Source: Oxalobacteraceae bacterium (lineage in GTDB: Bacteria; Pseudomonadota; Gammaproteobacteria; Burkholderiales; Burkholderiaceae_D). From it: a stretch of 64,000 nt of DNA. The stretch is from the NCBI GenBank assembly GCA_021298975.1, contig JAJTGC010000002.1, positions 1 through 64,000 on the forward strand, written 5' to 3'. The notes beneath the pieces were generated by a model. The model worked only from the letters and a program-made list of their open reading frames with translations. It made no database searches and had not been told where the DNA came from. Shown piece by piece: positions 55,689-64,000 of the stretch. Position numbers and translations under genes: made by a program. Within the stretch, counting starts at the first letter, position 1, and the number at the start of each line of letters is the position of its first letter.

Positions 55689-56460
55689 GACTGGCCTTCG
55701 GCAGATGTGCTTGCGTGGTGTCGCGCCATCGTCGTACAAAATAACGCGTGGTGTGCATCAGCCGGGTCACCGGATTCAAGCCGGTATGTGCCAGCCTGAC
55801 CTGCAAGTCTTCGCGCATCGCAGCGCTACGCTCTCGCGTCGACAGACTTCCTGCATGCTCTCTAAAAGCAGTCAGTGGTGTTTTAATTTGCAGAGGTTCT
55901 GCCAATAATGAAAGCCGCAGCCACAAGTCATAATCCATGGCGTAGCGGAACTGCGTATTGAAGCCGCCTGCTTGCCCTAACAAGGAACGTTTGACGAAAC
56001 AGGCCGGGTGAGGAATAAAATTTCCGCGCAAGAGTTGTCGCCGACTATAGCTTGGCGCGGTATATCCCTCCGGTATCAGCTGTCCATCAATGGCACTCAG
56101 AGTTCTTCCGAACAGCCACTGGCAACGCGTCGTTCTGAAACTCTCGGCAACGATCTTGAGCACATCGGCATGAAGATAGAAATCATCCGAGTGAAGAAAA
56201 GCGACAATTTCATGCGTGGCGGCTGCCAGACCGGCATTCATCGCATCGCTGATGCCAGCACAACGATTTTCGATGAGTTTGATCGGGCGCTCGATATTTT
56301 TTATGCGAGACAGTGTGCCATCGGTAGATTGCCCATCCACAAAAATATATTCGACATCGACCGCTTCTTGTCCCAGCACAGAGCTGATTGATTCAGCCAG
56401 CCAGGGCTCGCTGTTGCGGGTACAGGTGATGATGGAAAATCCGGGTAGCAGAGTCGTCAT
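55681..56460 (-). CDS. Glycosyltransferase family 2
   Basis: The product has 259 residues from the ATG at 56460; an open extension to 56667 overlaps the upstream GT4 gene and lacks family similarity. It is a GT-A fold: FSIITCTRNSEPWLAESISSVL, EYIFVDGQSTDGTL, AGISDAMNAGLAAATHEIVAFLHSDD with the metal-binding SDD, and PHPACFVKRSLLGQAGGFNTQFRYAMDYDLWLRL. This WcaA-like branch often adds deoxyhexose or hexosamine in exopolysaccharides. The substrate is not deduced. Confidence 0.9.
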   Translation of the reverse strand: MTTLLPGFSIITCTRNSEPWLAESISSVLGQEAVDVEYIFVDGQSTDGTLSRIKNIERPIKLIENRCAGISDAMNAGLAAATHEIVAFLHSDDFYLHADVLKIVAESFRTTRCQWLFGRTLSAIDGQLIPEGYTAPSYSRRQLLRGNFIPHPACFVKRSLLGQAGGFNTQFRYAMDYDLWLRLSLLAEPLQIKTPLTAFREHAGSLSTRERSAAMREDLQVRLAHTGLNPVTRLMHTTRYFVRRWRDTTQAHLPKASHA

Positions 56461-56492
56461 GATGTTGGGGAATCTGTGTCGAACTTTATTAC

Positions 56493-57794
56493 TCAGCTTG
56501 CGCTTCTTTGGCTTACAGGATGTCTTGTCTTCGTCGAACCGCTTTGCCATGGATCCAATCCGCTCATCGTGTGGTTTGCGATGGGTCCCGGGGGCAGGGA
56601 ATACAGTGCGAGCAAGCGCCCTGCAGCATGACTGGCATCGGCCGGTGCTTGTGGTGACACCACGCAATCGGCTCGGGGTGTGAAATCCAGCAAGGCGCTG
56701 GCAAGATCTTCCAGATGCTCATATAGGCGCAACTGATCAGGGCGGCTGGCATAGATCTCAAGCTCCGGGGTACCGCCGCGTCGCAATGCGAATACGGTCT
56801 TGCCCAGCAATAGCCCCTCCAGTACCGTGGTCGAGCAAGCTTCTTCACAAACCGACGGCACCACGATCACCTGAGCACGCATCGCGAGCTTGAGTGTTTC
56901 TTCCATACTTTGCCACCCATGAAAACTCACCTGCCTGTATTGCTGGCGCAGCATCGATTCCTCTTCACCATCACCCGCGATATCCATGATGATGCGATGA
57001 CCGAGTTGCGGCTCCAGCAGCGCAAGCAAAGCCCTTACGCCCTTGGCGGGATAGAGTTTGGCGGCAATGAATACGCGCAGCCTGTCAGCAGGTAGCGTCA
57101 TCGGTTGATGCCTGCTCGGATTCTGAAAGTGCGCCGTATCGACGAAGTTATGCACCGTGACGCCCCAGCGATGGTCACCAAAGCAACGCGACAAATTCTT
57201 TTGCAGCAGATCAGAAACAAAGACCGTTTTATGTCGGGAAAATCCAGTCTGCACTTCATAACGAAAGCGACGCACGGCAAGCGCAGAGATGCGGGTTTGC
57301 AGCCAGTTGGGATGATGCGTGCGGCATCCCGCGCAGTCTGCTGGATCGAGATCGTTACAGACTTCGCCGCGTCGAAAGCGGGTATGTATCAGGCAATCGC
57401 TACCCTGATCATGGCGCGTCTGCAAAAAATTGATTGCCGATGGCAGGTAGTACGCCACATTGGGCAAGTGGCCATGGTAGTGAATCACATCATAGTCGCC
57501 CGCTCTGCGCTGCATCGCTCGTGCAAACCGGCGGGCCAGCAGACTGCGTTTTCCGGGCATGAAAACCCCCAGGGTCATTTCCTTCCAGCCGCTGAATTGC
57601 CCACGCAATTCGGGGAAAAATTGTCCCCCGAAGTGCATCGCGTCTCCAGTCACTGCTTCAGGAAAATCATCATTGCCCATCAGGTCGACCCGATGCCCGG
57701 CGTCGGTCAGCGCCCGGCAAAGCGCGAGCACGTGGCGCGCGAGCCCGCCCATAGCGGGCGCTGGCAGATCTTCGCTAACCATCAAGATACGCAT
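56493..57794 (-). CDS. Glycosyltransferase family 4
   Basis: The product has 433 residues from the ATG at 57794, one base after the stop of the flippase gene; an open TTG extension to 57872 is discarded. The N-terminal start is MRILMVSEDLPAPAMGGLARHV. The donor site region includes VFIAAKLYPAKGVRALLALLE, DIAGDGEEESML, and VVPSVCEEACSTTVLEGLLLGKTVFAL, containing the EX7E-type glutamate pair. GEVCNDLDPADCAGC gives a cysteine-rich patch that resembles a small metal site sometimes found in GT4 enzymes. It probably adds one of the repeat-unit sugars. Confidence 0.9.
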   Translation of the reverse strand: MRILMVSEDLPAPAMGGLARHVLALCRALTDAGHRVDLMGNDDFPEAVTGDAMHFGGQFFPELRGQFSGWKEMTLGVFMPGKRSLLARRFARAMQRRAGDYDVIHYHGHLPNVAYYLPSAINFLQTRHDQGSDCLIHTRFRRGEVCNDLDPADCAGCRTHHPNWLQTRISALAVRRFRYEVQTGFSRHKTVFVSDLLQKNLSRCFGDHRWGVTVHNFVDTAHFQNPSRHQPMTLPADRLRVFIAAKLYPAKGVRALLALLEPQLGHRIIMDIAGDGEEESMLRQQYRQVSFHGWQSMEETLKLAMRAQVIVVPSVCEEACSTTVLEGLLLGKTVFALRRGGTPELEIYASRPDQLRLYEHLEDLASALLDFTPRADCVVSPQAPADASHAAGRLLALYSLPPGPIANHTMSGLDPWQSGSTKTRHPVSQRSAS

Positions 57795-57795
57795 C

Positions 57796-59298
57796 TCAGC
57801 GTACCCCGGGCAGGTAGCGGCGCGTTGCCGACCACAAGGCATGGCGCTCATCGAAACTGACCACGAATGCAAATCCTGCTGCGATCAGCGTCAGCATTGC
57901 CACAGTCGCCAGTGTCAGCATGCCGATCAGATTCTCGGGCAGCCAGTATTTCAACGGTAGCATCAGCAACAATGCACAAGCACCGGTAAGGAGACCCGGC
58001 ATCCACGACAGACGCAAGGTGTCTGACAGGGACACGGGCACGGTACGTCCATGGACATAGATCAGAAAGGCGAAGGTAATCACCACCGACGCCAGCAGAT
58101 GACCTGCGGCTGCACCCAGAATGCCGCCGAGTTGGGTACCAACGAATACCAGAGGCACACCGAGCAAGCCGCGCACCAGCGCAAAGCTGCCCGTCACGCG
58201 CGGATGTCCCAATCCGTCATTGACCATCGAGGGAATATTTGTCAGCGAATCCGTGAGCAAACCCAGTGTCACCAGCAGAAGAACCGGATAGCTGCTCACG
58301 ACAAACTCCGTGCCCACCCAACGCTTGAGAAATTCTTCTCCCGTCAATGCAATGATGCCGAGCACTGCGAAATTAATGTAGGTCAGCAGTCGCGTGACAT
58401 CCAGAACCATGCGGCGCAGTTGCGCCGACTCGCCGAGCGCTGACAAGGCCGAGACGCGAGGATAAATCACGCTGGAGAGTCGGTAGCTCAGGCCGAGGAT
58501 GCGACTGGCGAGTTGTGACGGTACGGCATAAAAAGTCAGTGCCTGTGGTCCTGCAATTGCGCCGATGATGAGTTTGTCTGCATGCTGGTGCAATAGCGAA
58601 GCCAGCCGCGACAGGTAGGCATAGGCAGAAAAGCCGGTCAGATCTGCGGCAATTGAGCGACGCGGCCACACCGGTTTGAGCGTGAGCCCCAGTTGTGACA
58701 GCAGCCATACCAGCCACAGGCTGTGCAGTGCCGACACGGTGATGCGCGCGCCAATCACAGCAGCGATACCGCTGCCGGTCATCGCGACAGCGGCCGAGAC
58801 GATATTGACCATCACGCCAAAGAAGGCCTCGCCTTGCGCAGCCCGGTCAAAACGCTGCAACGCCTGCGGGACGATCATCAGGTAGTTCTGCCACTGGGAC
58901 AGAAGAAATCCGAGGCCGGCCAGCTGCAGCGCGTGCAGGGTTTGTTCTGTCGGTATTTCAGACGCCTTGAAGAAAAATTCGATCAAGGGATGCGCGAAGG
59001 TAAACAGAAGCACGCAACCAGTCAGTCCGAGCCCGGTGTAGAACAAAAGCCCAAACCAGAAAGTCTCGGCGAAGCGCTCACGGTCATTTTGGGCATGATA
59101 GTGCGAGAGATAGCGTATGGAACCTGCCGAGAGGTTGATATCCAGTACACCGAAATAACCCACGACTGAAGTGATCAGGGTAACGATGCCGAACCCCTCC
59201 AGACCCAGTCCGTGGATCAGGAAGGGTACCGTCGCCAGCGCCACCAGTGCCGGTACGGCATTCCCGCTCAAGTGCCACAGTGCGTTACGCAGCAGCAT
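57796..59298 (-). CDS. wzx: Oligosaccharide flippase (Wzx type)
   Basis: The product has 500 residues with about 12-14 hydrophobic segments, such as VPALVALATVPFLIHGLGLEG, GIVTLITSVVGYFGVLDINL, FYTGLGLTGCVLLFTFAHPL and LLTGACALLLMLPL. The MATE/MOP-type N-terminus with GLEGFGIVTL is usual for Wzx proteins, which turn the undecaprenyl-linked repeat unit across the inner membrane. Start overlaps the end of the wzy gene by 14 bp. The family label is secure, the specificity is not. Confidence 0.88.
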   Translation of the reverse strand: MLLRNALWHLSGNAVPALVALATVPFLIHGLGLEGFGIVTLITSVVGYFGVLDINLSAGSIRYLSHYHAQNDRERFAETFWFGLLFYTGLGLTGCVLLFTFAHPLIEFFFKASEIPTEQTLHALQLAGLGFLLSQWQNYLMIVPQALQRFDRAAQGEAFFGVMVNIVSAAVAMTGSGIAAVIGARITVSALHSLWLVWLLSQLGLTLKPVWPRRSIAADLTGFSAYAYLSRLASLLHQHADKLIIGAIAGPQALTFYAVPSQLASRILGLSYRLSSVIYPRVSALSALGESAQLRRMVLDVTRLLTYINFAVLGIIALTGEEFLKRWVGTEFVVSSYPVLLLVTLGLLTDSLTNIPSMVNDGLGHPRVTGSFALVRGLLGVPLVFVGTQLGGILGAAAGHLLASVVITFAFLIYVHGRTVPVSLSDTLRLSWMPGLLTGACALLLMLPLKYWLPENLIGMLTLATVAMLTLIAAGFAFVVSFDERHALWSATRRYLPGVR

Positions 59299-60697
59299 AG
59301 AGCGGCACTTGAGTGGCTGGGCTGCATGAATGGATGCAGTGCGCGAGATAGGGCATGGAAAGTGTCAGCCCCAGCAGCAGCATGGTACGAAATTCGATGA
59401 CGGGCGTACCAATCAGCAGCGTCGGCATCCAGAACAACAAACCAGCGAAACCGGCATCCGCCAGCAATGCGCTGTTGCCTTTCATGTGCCGTCGGCATCG
59501 AAGATAGTGCAAGGTGAATGCGGTCAGCAGTCCCAGAAAAATCAGCAGACCCACCAGGCCGGACTTCAGAATCATGTGACCGAAACCGCTATGCACGAAA
59601 TCAAACTTGCCAAAGTGGTAGTCAAGAATATCTTCATTGCCATAGAAAGTTCCCCAGCTACCCAAACCAAATAGCCAGTAGCCATCAAGACTGCGCGCCG
59701 CCGCTTCAAGTTCATAAAACCGACTGACCTCGGTACCGCGATCAGGTCCTACGTCATAGAGCAAGGTCGCAATGAAGCTCTTGCTGCCGGTGCTGAATCG
59801 CAGCCGCTGCTGCATCAATAGGGCCGCAGCCGGAATCAGCGCCAACGCACCCAAAGCGCCGAATAGCAATCGTCGTTGCCAGGGCAGTCGCCACATGAGC
59901 ACGGCAAGCATGAGTGACAGACCAACCAAGGATGAGCGGCGAAATGACAGAACGACCGTGGCAATCTCTGCTACCAGCCAGCCCCAGAGCAGCAGACGTT
60001 TTGTCAGCGACATGCGCACGCCGGGCATCAGTAAAAGCCAGGCCAGACAAAAGGCGGCAAGTGCAGCGATGTAGTTATCGCCGATGTCGAAATACACCAG
60101 CCGTATATCCAGATTTTCGAAATTTCGATAAGGATTGGCGCTATCACCATCAAAGAATGCGTAACGCACCAGACCGAAGACAGCACGAATTCCCGCCAGC
60201 GTCAGTATGAGCAAGAGCAGGCGCTGTCTGTGCTGCTCGTGGGTCAGTGTCATTAGTAGCAAGATGCTGAACAGCAGCATATTGAGCACATTGATCAGTC
60301 CGCTGTAGCCGAGTATGGCGGGTAGTGGTTGCTCTGCCATCAATCCCAGCGCCAGATGACCGAGCAGCATGAAACTGAATGCCGCCAGAAATTTTGGAAA
60401 GGGTGACGGCCTCATGGCTGATTGCTGATTGACCGTATGCCGTATCGCAGCCGCTGCACATGCCAGCCACAACAACAGGTTTATCAGCGAAAAGAAAAAC
60501 AGTCCGGTGCCGCGCGCATACAGCGTGTTTTCTTCTTGAAGCTGGCCCCAGGTCGACGACGAAAACAAGCAGAGCAAGGCGATAAATCCCAGAGACACTG
60601 CAGATGGCAGGCGCACGCACATAGCCAGTGCTACCGGCACCAGCATCAGTGCTGCGAGCAGGATGAGAAACGGGTCGGCTGCGGAAGGGGAAGACAT
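59285..60697 (-). CDS. wzy: O-antigen/exopolysaccharide polymerase or ligase (Wzy type)
   Basis: The product has 470 residues from the ATG at 60697, with a TTG frame start at 60724. About 12 membrane segments are visible (FLILLAALMLVPVALAMCV, SLGFIALLCLF, NVLNMLLFSILLLMTL and others). A large loop with the Wzy_C-type pattern contains RRSSLVGLSLMLAVLMW and LFGLGSWGTFYGNEDILDYHFGKFDFVHSGFGHMIL. Such proteins join repeat units at the periplasmic face. Its place before wzx in a locus with Wzc and Wza types favours polymerase over ligase. Confidence 0.82.
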   Translation of the reverse strand: MSSPSAADPFLILLAALMLVPVALAMCVRLPSAVSLGFIALLCLFSSSTWGQLQEENTLYARGTGLFFFSLINLLLWLACAAAAIRHTVNQQSAMRPSPFPKFLAAFSFMLLGHLALGLMAEQPLPAILGYSGLINVLNMLLFSILLLMTLTHEQHRQRLLLLILTLAGIRAVFGLVRYAFFDGDSANPYRNFENLDIRLVYFDIGDNYIAALAAFCLAWLLLMPGVRMSLTKRLLLWGWLVAEIATVVLSFRRSSLVGLSLMLAVLMWRLPWQRRLLFGALGALALIPAAALLMQQRLRFSTGSKSFIATLLYDVGPDRGTEVSRFYELEAAARSLDGYWLFGLGSWGTFYGNEDILDYHFGKFDFVHSGFGHMILKSGLVGLLIFLGLLTAFTLHYLRCRRHMKGNSALLADAGFAGLLFWMPTLLIGTPVIEFRTMLLLGLTLSMPYLAHCIHSCSPATQVPLYAAA

Positions 60698-60772
60698 CGT
60701 CGGTAAATGGAGCGGGCTATGCAAGAAAAAAAACGCAGGGACGCAGCAAACAAGGCATCAAAGGCCCGGAAA

Positions 60773-61810
60773 TCAGAGACGAAGGCGGGGCATGTCACGG
60801 GTCTGCCGACCATCGCGGGTACCGGCAAAAACATAATGCAAGGGATTGATGGGGTGACTGGCAAGAAAATCTTGTGCCGTTCGCTGCAGACCTTCGCGCA
60901 GGCTGATGAGCGGCTCCCAGCCCAGACTCCGCAGACGCGTGGAATCCAGCAGTTTTCTCGGTGCCCCGTCCGGCTTGCTGCGATCAAACACGATGTGACC
61001 TTCATAGCCCATGACCTCGGCCACCTGCATCGCGAGGGAGGCGATCCGGATTTCTTCGCCACTGCCGGCATTGATATGGGAGCATTGTGGCGAGACCAGC
61101 GTGTCCAGAATCTCCCTCGGCTGATCCATCAGCCACAGGCAGGCTTGAGCCATGTCATCGACATAGAGAAATTCACGCAAGGCTTCGCCACTTCCCCAGA
61201 CCCGTACTTCCGGCTGATTCGATTGCATGGCTTCATGAAAGCGGCGTATCAATGCGGGCAAGACGTGACTGTCCTGCGCATGAAAATTATCACCCGGGCC
61301 GTAGAGATTGGTTGGCATGATGCTGCGAAAATCCGTACCGTATTGGCGGTTATAGCTTTCGCAGAGCTTGATGCCGGCAATCTTGGCCACCGCATACGGT
61401 TCATTGGTGGGCTCCAGCGCGCCGTTCATCAGATATTCTTCGCGCATCGGTTGAGGTGCATTGCGCGGATAAATGCAGGATGAACCAAGAAAGAGCAAAC
61501 GCTTTACCCGGTGGTGCCAGGCATGGTGAATCACATTGGTTTCGATTTGCAGATTGGTGCGGATGAATTCGGCCGGATAGCTGTTGTTGGCATGAATTCC
61601 GCCCACACGGGCTGCGGCCAGATAGACCGTGTCAATGGCGTTTTCAGCAAAAAATGCATCGACCTGCGCAGCATCGCCGAGATCGAGTTCATCATGACTG
61701 CGCAAGATGAGTTGACAGCGACCGCGCTGACGAAGCGCGCGTGTCAGCGCCGAACCCACCATACCGCGATGACCAGCGACAAAGATACGTTCCTCAGCGG
61801 GCTTACTCAT
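60773..61810 (-). CDS. fcl: GDP-L-fucose synthase
   Basis: The product has 345 residues; the ATG at 61810 shares ATGAGTAA with the end of gmd, so translation is coupled. It is an SDR enzyme: the nucleotide motif [43 protein letters not shown], catalytic [13 protein letters not shown] (Tyr, Lys). It epimerises and reduces GDP-4-keto-6-deoxymannose to GDP-L-fucose. About 25 residues after QDFLASHP exceed the usual length of 320 and resemble no domain. With gmd it predicts L-fucose in the polymer. Confidence 0.95.
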   Translation of the reverse strand: MSKPAEERIFVAGHRGMVGSALTRALRQRGRCQLILRSHDELDLGDAAQVDAFFAENAIDTVYLAAARVGGIHANNSYPAEFIRTNLQIETNVIHHAWHHRVKRLLFLGSSCIYPRNAPQPMREEYLMNGALEPTNEPYAVAKIAGIKLCESYNRQYGTDFRSIMPTNLYGPGDNFHAQDSHVLPALIRRFHEAMQSNQPEVRVWGSGEALREFLYVDDMAQACLWLMDQPREILDTLVSPQCSHINAGSGEEIRIASLAMQVAEVMGYEGHIVFDRSKPDGAPRKLLDSTRLRSLGWEPLISLREGLQRTAQDFLASHPINPLHYVFAGTRDGRQTRDMPRLRL

Positions 61811-62945
61811 GATAGGCATAGGCCTTGAAGCCGTTATTGCGAATCAACGCGTATTTTCGTGCCGCTGCGAGATCACTGTCGACCATCTCCTTGACGAGGC
61901 TATCAAAGGTGATGCGGGCTTCCCATCCCAGTTTGTCGCGCGCCTTGCTGGCATCGCCCAGCAGCGTCTCTACTTCAGTGGGACGAAAATAGCGTGGATC
62001 GACCCGGACGATAACCTGTCCCGGTATAACGCCTTCATGATCCCCCGCCGATGCCACACAGGCACGAGTGTCGACACCGGTACCGGTCCATGACAGTTGC
62101 ATGCCCAGCGCTTCGGCCGCACGATCAACAAAATCCCGAACACTGTGTTGCTGTCCAGTCGCGATCACAAAATCTTCCGGCGTTGCCTGTTGCAGCATCA
62201 TCCACTGCATCTCGACATAATCGCGCGCATGCCCCCAGTCACGCAGTGCTTCCAGATTGCCGAGATACAGACAATCCTGCAAACCCAGCGCGATGCGCGC
62301 GAGCCCGCGCGTGATCTTGCGCGTTACAAAGGTCTCGCCGCGTATCGCCGACTCATGATTGAAAAGTATGCCGTTGCAGGCATACAGGCCATAGGCTTCG
62401 CGATAGTTCACGGTGATCCAGTACGCATACAGTTTGGCGGCTGCATAGGGACTGCGTGGATAGAAGGGCGTGGTCTCGCGCTGGGGAATTTCCTGCACCT
62501 TGCCAAACAATTCCGAGGTTGAGGCTTGATAGAAACGCGTTTTTTTATCGAGTCCCAGAATACGTATTGCTTCCAGCAAGCGCAGCGTTCCCAGCGCATC
62601 GGAGTTGGCTGTGTACTCCGGCTCTTCAAAAGATACGGCGACATGACTTTGTGCAGCAAGGTTGTAGATCTCGTCTGGCTGTGTCTGCTGTATCACGCGT
62701 ATCAGCGATGCGGTATCGCTCATGTCGGCATGATGCAGCACGAAGCGCCGTGGTGACTCATGCGGATCCTGATACAAATGATCAATGCGGCCGGTATTGA
62801 GCTGTGAGCTGCGTCGCTTGATGCCATGAACCTGATAATTTTTCGAGAGCAGCAGTTCGGACAGATAGGCGCCATCCTGTCCAGTGACACCGGTAATGAG
62901 TGCCACCTTGCCGGGTTGTGTCTGCGTTGGTTCAGAAGGGATCAT
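61803..62945 (-). CDS. gmd: GDP-mannose 4,6-dehydratase
   Basis: The product has 380 residues. The NADP-binding start [59 protein letters not shown], and catalytic [20 protein letters not shown] (Tyr, Lys) identify it. It removes water from GDP-mannose to give the 4-keto-6-deoxy sugar for GDP-fucose synthase. GDP-mannose supply genes (manC, manA) are outside the window. A 101-bp gap separates it from galE. Confidence 0.97.
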   Translation of the reverse strand: MIPSEPTQTQPGKVALITGVTGQDGAYLSELLLSKNYQVHGIKRRSSQLNTGRIDHLYQDPHESPRRFVLHHADMSDTASLIRVIQQTQPDEIYNLAAQSHVAVSFEEPEYTANSDALGTLRLLEAIRILGLDKKTRFYQASTSELFGKVQEIPQRETTPFYPRSPYAAAKLYAYWITVNYREAYGLYACNGILFNHESAIRGETFVTRKITRGLARIALGLQDCLYLGNLEALRDWGHARDYVEMQWMMLQQATPEDFVIATGQQHSVRDFVDRAAEALGMQLSWTGTGVDTRACVASAGDHEGVIPGQVIVRVDPRYFRPTEVETLLGDASKARDKLGWEARITFDSLVKEMVDSDLAAARKYALIRNNGFKAYAYHE

Positions 62946-63046
62946 GGTCGGGGATGAAGTGAATGAGTGAGCATGGGTCTATTGTGTGGCGACGGCTGGA
63001 GCACAGATTGCGCGGGCTCATGTAGTCCTTGGAGCGTGGGTGTCGA

Positions 63047-64000
63047 TCAATAGCCGTTGGGATGATTGCGCTGCCAGCGCCAGTGATCTGCGCACATGTC
63101 GGCCAGCTGTTTTTCGGCGCGCCAACCCAGTAATTCCCGGGCAGATTCCGGTGAGGCGTAACAGCTGGCGACATCACCAGGGCGACGTCCCGAAAAGCGG
63201 ACGGGAATCTTTTTTTCGCAAGCCGCTTCAAAGGCTGCCACCGCTTCCAGCACACTCACCCCCTGGCCGGTACCCAGATTCACCGTAAAACTGTCTGGCT
63301 TGTTGAAGAGCCGCTCCAGCGAGGCCAGATGTCCACGTGCCAGATCCATCACATGGATGTAATCGCGCACGCCGGTACCATCAGGCGTCGGATAGTCGTT
63401 GCCGAAAATCGTCAGACACTTGCGTCTTCCAACGGCCACCTGCGCGATATAGGGCATGAGGTTGTTCGGCGTATCGCGCGGATCTTCACCCAGCAAGCCA
63501 GTTTCATGCGCGCCGGCGGGATTGAAGTAGCGCAGCGTGGCGATGCGCCACTCGGGATCCGACTGCCTGAGATCTGCCAGGCATTGCTCAATGATGAGCT
63601 TGGTACGGCCATAAGGATTGGTCGCAGACAGCGGTGCATCCTCCGTAATCGGCACGTGTTTTGGCTCGCCATATACGGTGGCTGAAGAACTGAAGACCAG
63701 TTTGCGCACGCCATGCTGATGCAGCGCGCGCAACAACGTGAGGGTGCCGGCAATATTATTGTCAAAATAATTCAGCGGTTGACTGACCGACGTGCCAACG
63801 GCTTTGAGACCAGCAAAATGAATCACCGCGGATACTTCTTCGCGCTGCAGCAAGCGGCACAAGTTCACATGATCGCGCACATCGAGTACCTGAAACGGCA
63901 GCTCTCTGTCCGTGATGCGGGCGATATGCGACAGCACCCGGGGTGAGCTGTTGCAAAGATTGTCGATACCTATGACGCGCCAGCCCGCTTCGAGCAGACA
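63047..64000 (-). CDS. galE: UDP-glucose 4-epimerase GalE, N-terminus cut by the window edge
   Basis: The frame continues open past 63937 to the right edge with GWRVIGIDNLCNSSP, which is the second strand of the Rossmann fold, so the first 20-25 residues are beyond the window. Present are AVIHFAGLKAVGTSVSQP, LVFSSSATVYGEP, catalytic NPYGRTKLIIEQCLADL, LRYFNPAGAHETGLLGEDP, and GTGVRDYIHVMDLARGH. It interconverts UDP-glucose and UDP-galactose and would supply galactose to the polymer, or serve central metabolism. It is the first gene seen of the leftward half. Confidence 0.95.
   Translation of the reverse strand, partial: CLLEAGWRVIGIDNLCNSSPRVLSHIARITDRELPFQVLDVRDHVNLCRLLQREEVSAVIHFAGLKAVGTSVSQPLNYFDNNIAGTLTLLRALHQHGVRKLVFSSSATVYGEPKHVPITEDAPLSATNPYGRTKLIIEQCLADLRQSDPEWRIATLRYFNPAGAHETGLLGEDPRDTPNNLMPYIAQVAVGRRKCLTIFGNDYPTPDGTGVRDYIHVMDLARGHLASLERLFNKPDSFTVNLGTGQGVSVLEAVAAFEAACEKKIPVRFSGRRPGDVASCYASPESARELLGWRAEKQLADMCADHWRWQRNHPNGY

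Noticed and set aside
56460-56667. N-terminal extension of 69 residues on the second GT2 gene
   Set aside because: It would overlap the upstream GT4 gene by 175 bp and shows no similarity to the GT2 fold. The fold starts right after the ATG at 56460.

Overview
The window looks like a chromosomal segment of a betaproteobacterium. I would guess Burkholderiales, possibly Oxalobacteraceae-like. The grounds are the box (aerobic benzoyl-CoA epoxidation) gene set, a prp operon of the acnD/prpF type, a glnA / DUF4124-like / ntrB / ntrC order, and many small proteins of a Burkholderiales flavour. GC content appears to be in the mid-fifties by eye. No rRNA, tRNA, CRISPR array, prophage or complete insertion sequence was seen.

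Region 1 (1-16640) is mostly aromatic acid catabolism. It opens with the end of a TRAP transporter binding protein, followed by a small HTH protein and a DUF3429 membrane protein. A leftward unit then encodes BoxD, benzoate-CoA ligase and an alpha/beta hydrolase. It diverges from boxR, the benzoyl-CoA-responsive repressor with a shikimate-kinase-like domain. A rightward unit encodes boxC, boxB, boxA and a PaaH-like 3-hydroxyacyl-CoA dehydrogenase. Together they cover benzoate to benzoyl-CoA, epoxidation, ring opening, semialdehyde oxidation and entry into beta-oxidation. The boxC promoter has a TGCA-N6-TGCA operator arrangement. An AT-rich gene for a caspase/CHAT-like plus ankyrin protein and an HMG-CoA lyase gene interrupt the cluster.

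Region 2 (16640-26980) carries a candidate small RNA, a universal stress protein, a FemAB-type acyltransferase, prfC, a hemerythrin-like protein that has lost most metal ligands, and the nitrogen-control block glnA / DUF4124-like / ntrB / ntrC. glnA has two NtrC boxes and a sigma-54 promoter, and a further palindromic NtrC box lies between ntrB and ntrC.

Region 3 (26980-37000) is the 2-methylcitrate cycle for propionyl-CoA: prpR diverging from prpB-prpC-acnD-prpF-prpE. The control region has repeated TGTTTCA/TGAAACA motifs and a near-consensus sigma-54 promoter. A large REP-like inverted pair sits between prpC and acnD.

Region 4 (37000-41600) has a small hypothetical protein, a DksA/TraR-family zinc-finger protein, a 563-bp MITE-like element with terminal inverted repeats and internal 139-bp tandem units inserted into a REP sequence, and an FtsX-type permease with no ATPase next to it.

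Region 5 (41600-64000) is a Wzx/Wzy-dependent exopolysaccharide locus in two opposed halves. The rightward half has the Wza-type export lipoprotein, a low-molecular-weight tyrosine phosphatase, a Wzc-type tyrosine autokinase, a second FemAB-type acyltransferase, a GMC oxidoreductase, a GH16 hydrolase lipoprotein and a periplasmic beta-helix protein. The leftward half has galE (cut by the right edge), gmd, GDP-L-fucose synthase, Wzy, Wzx, four glycosyltransferases, a polysaccharide deacetylase and a WecG/TagA-type transferase, with one opposed methyltransferase. The sugar genes predict an L-fucose-containing polymer. No initiating phosphoglycosyltransferase is visible and it probably lies past the right edge.
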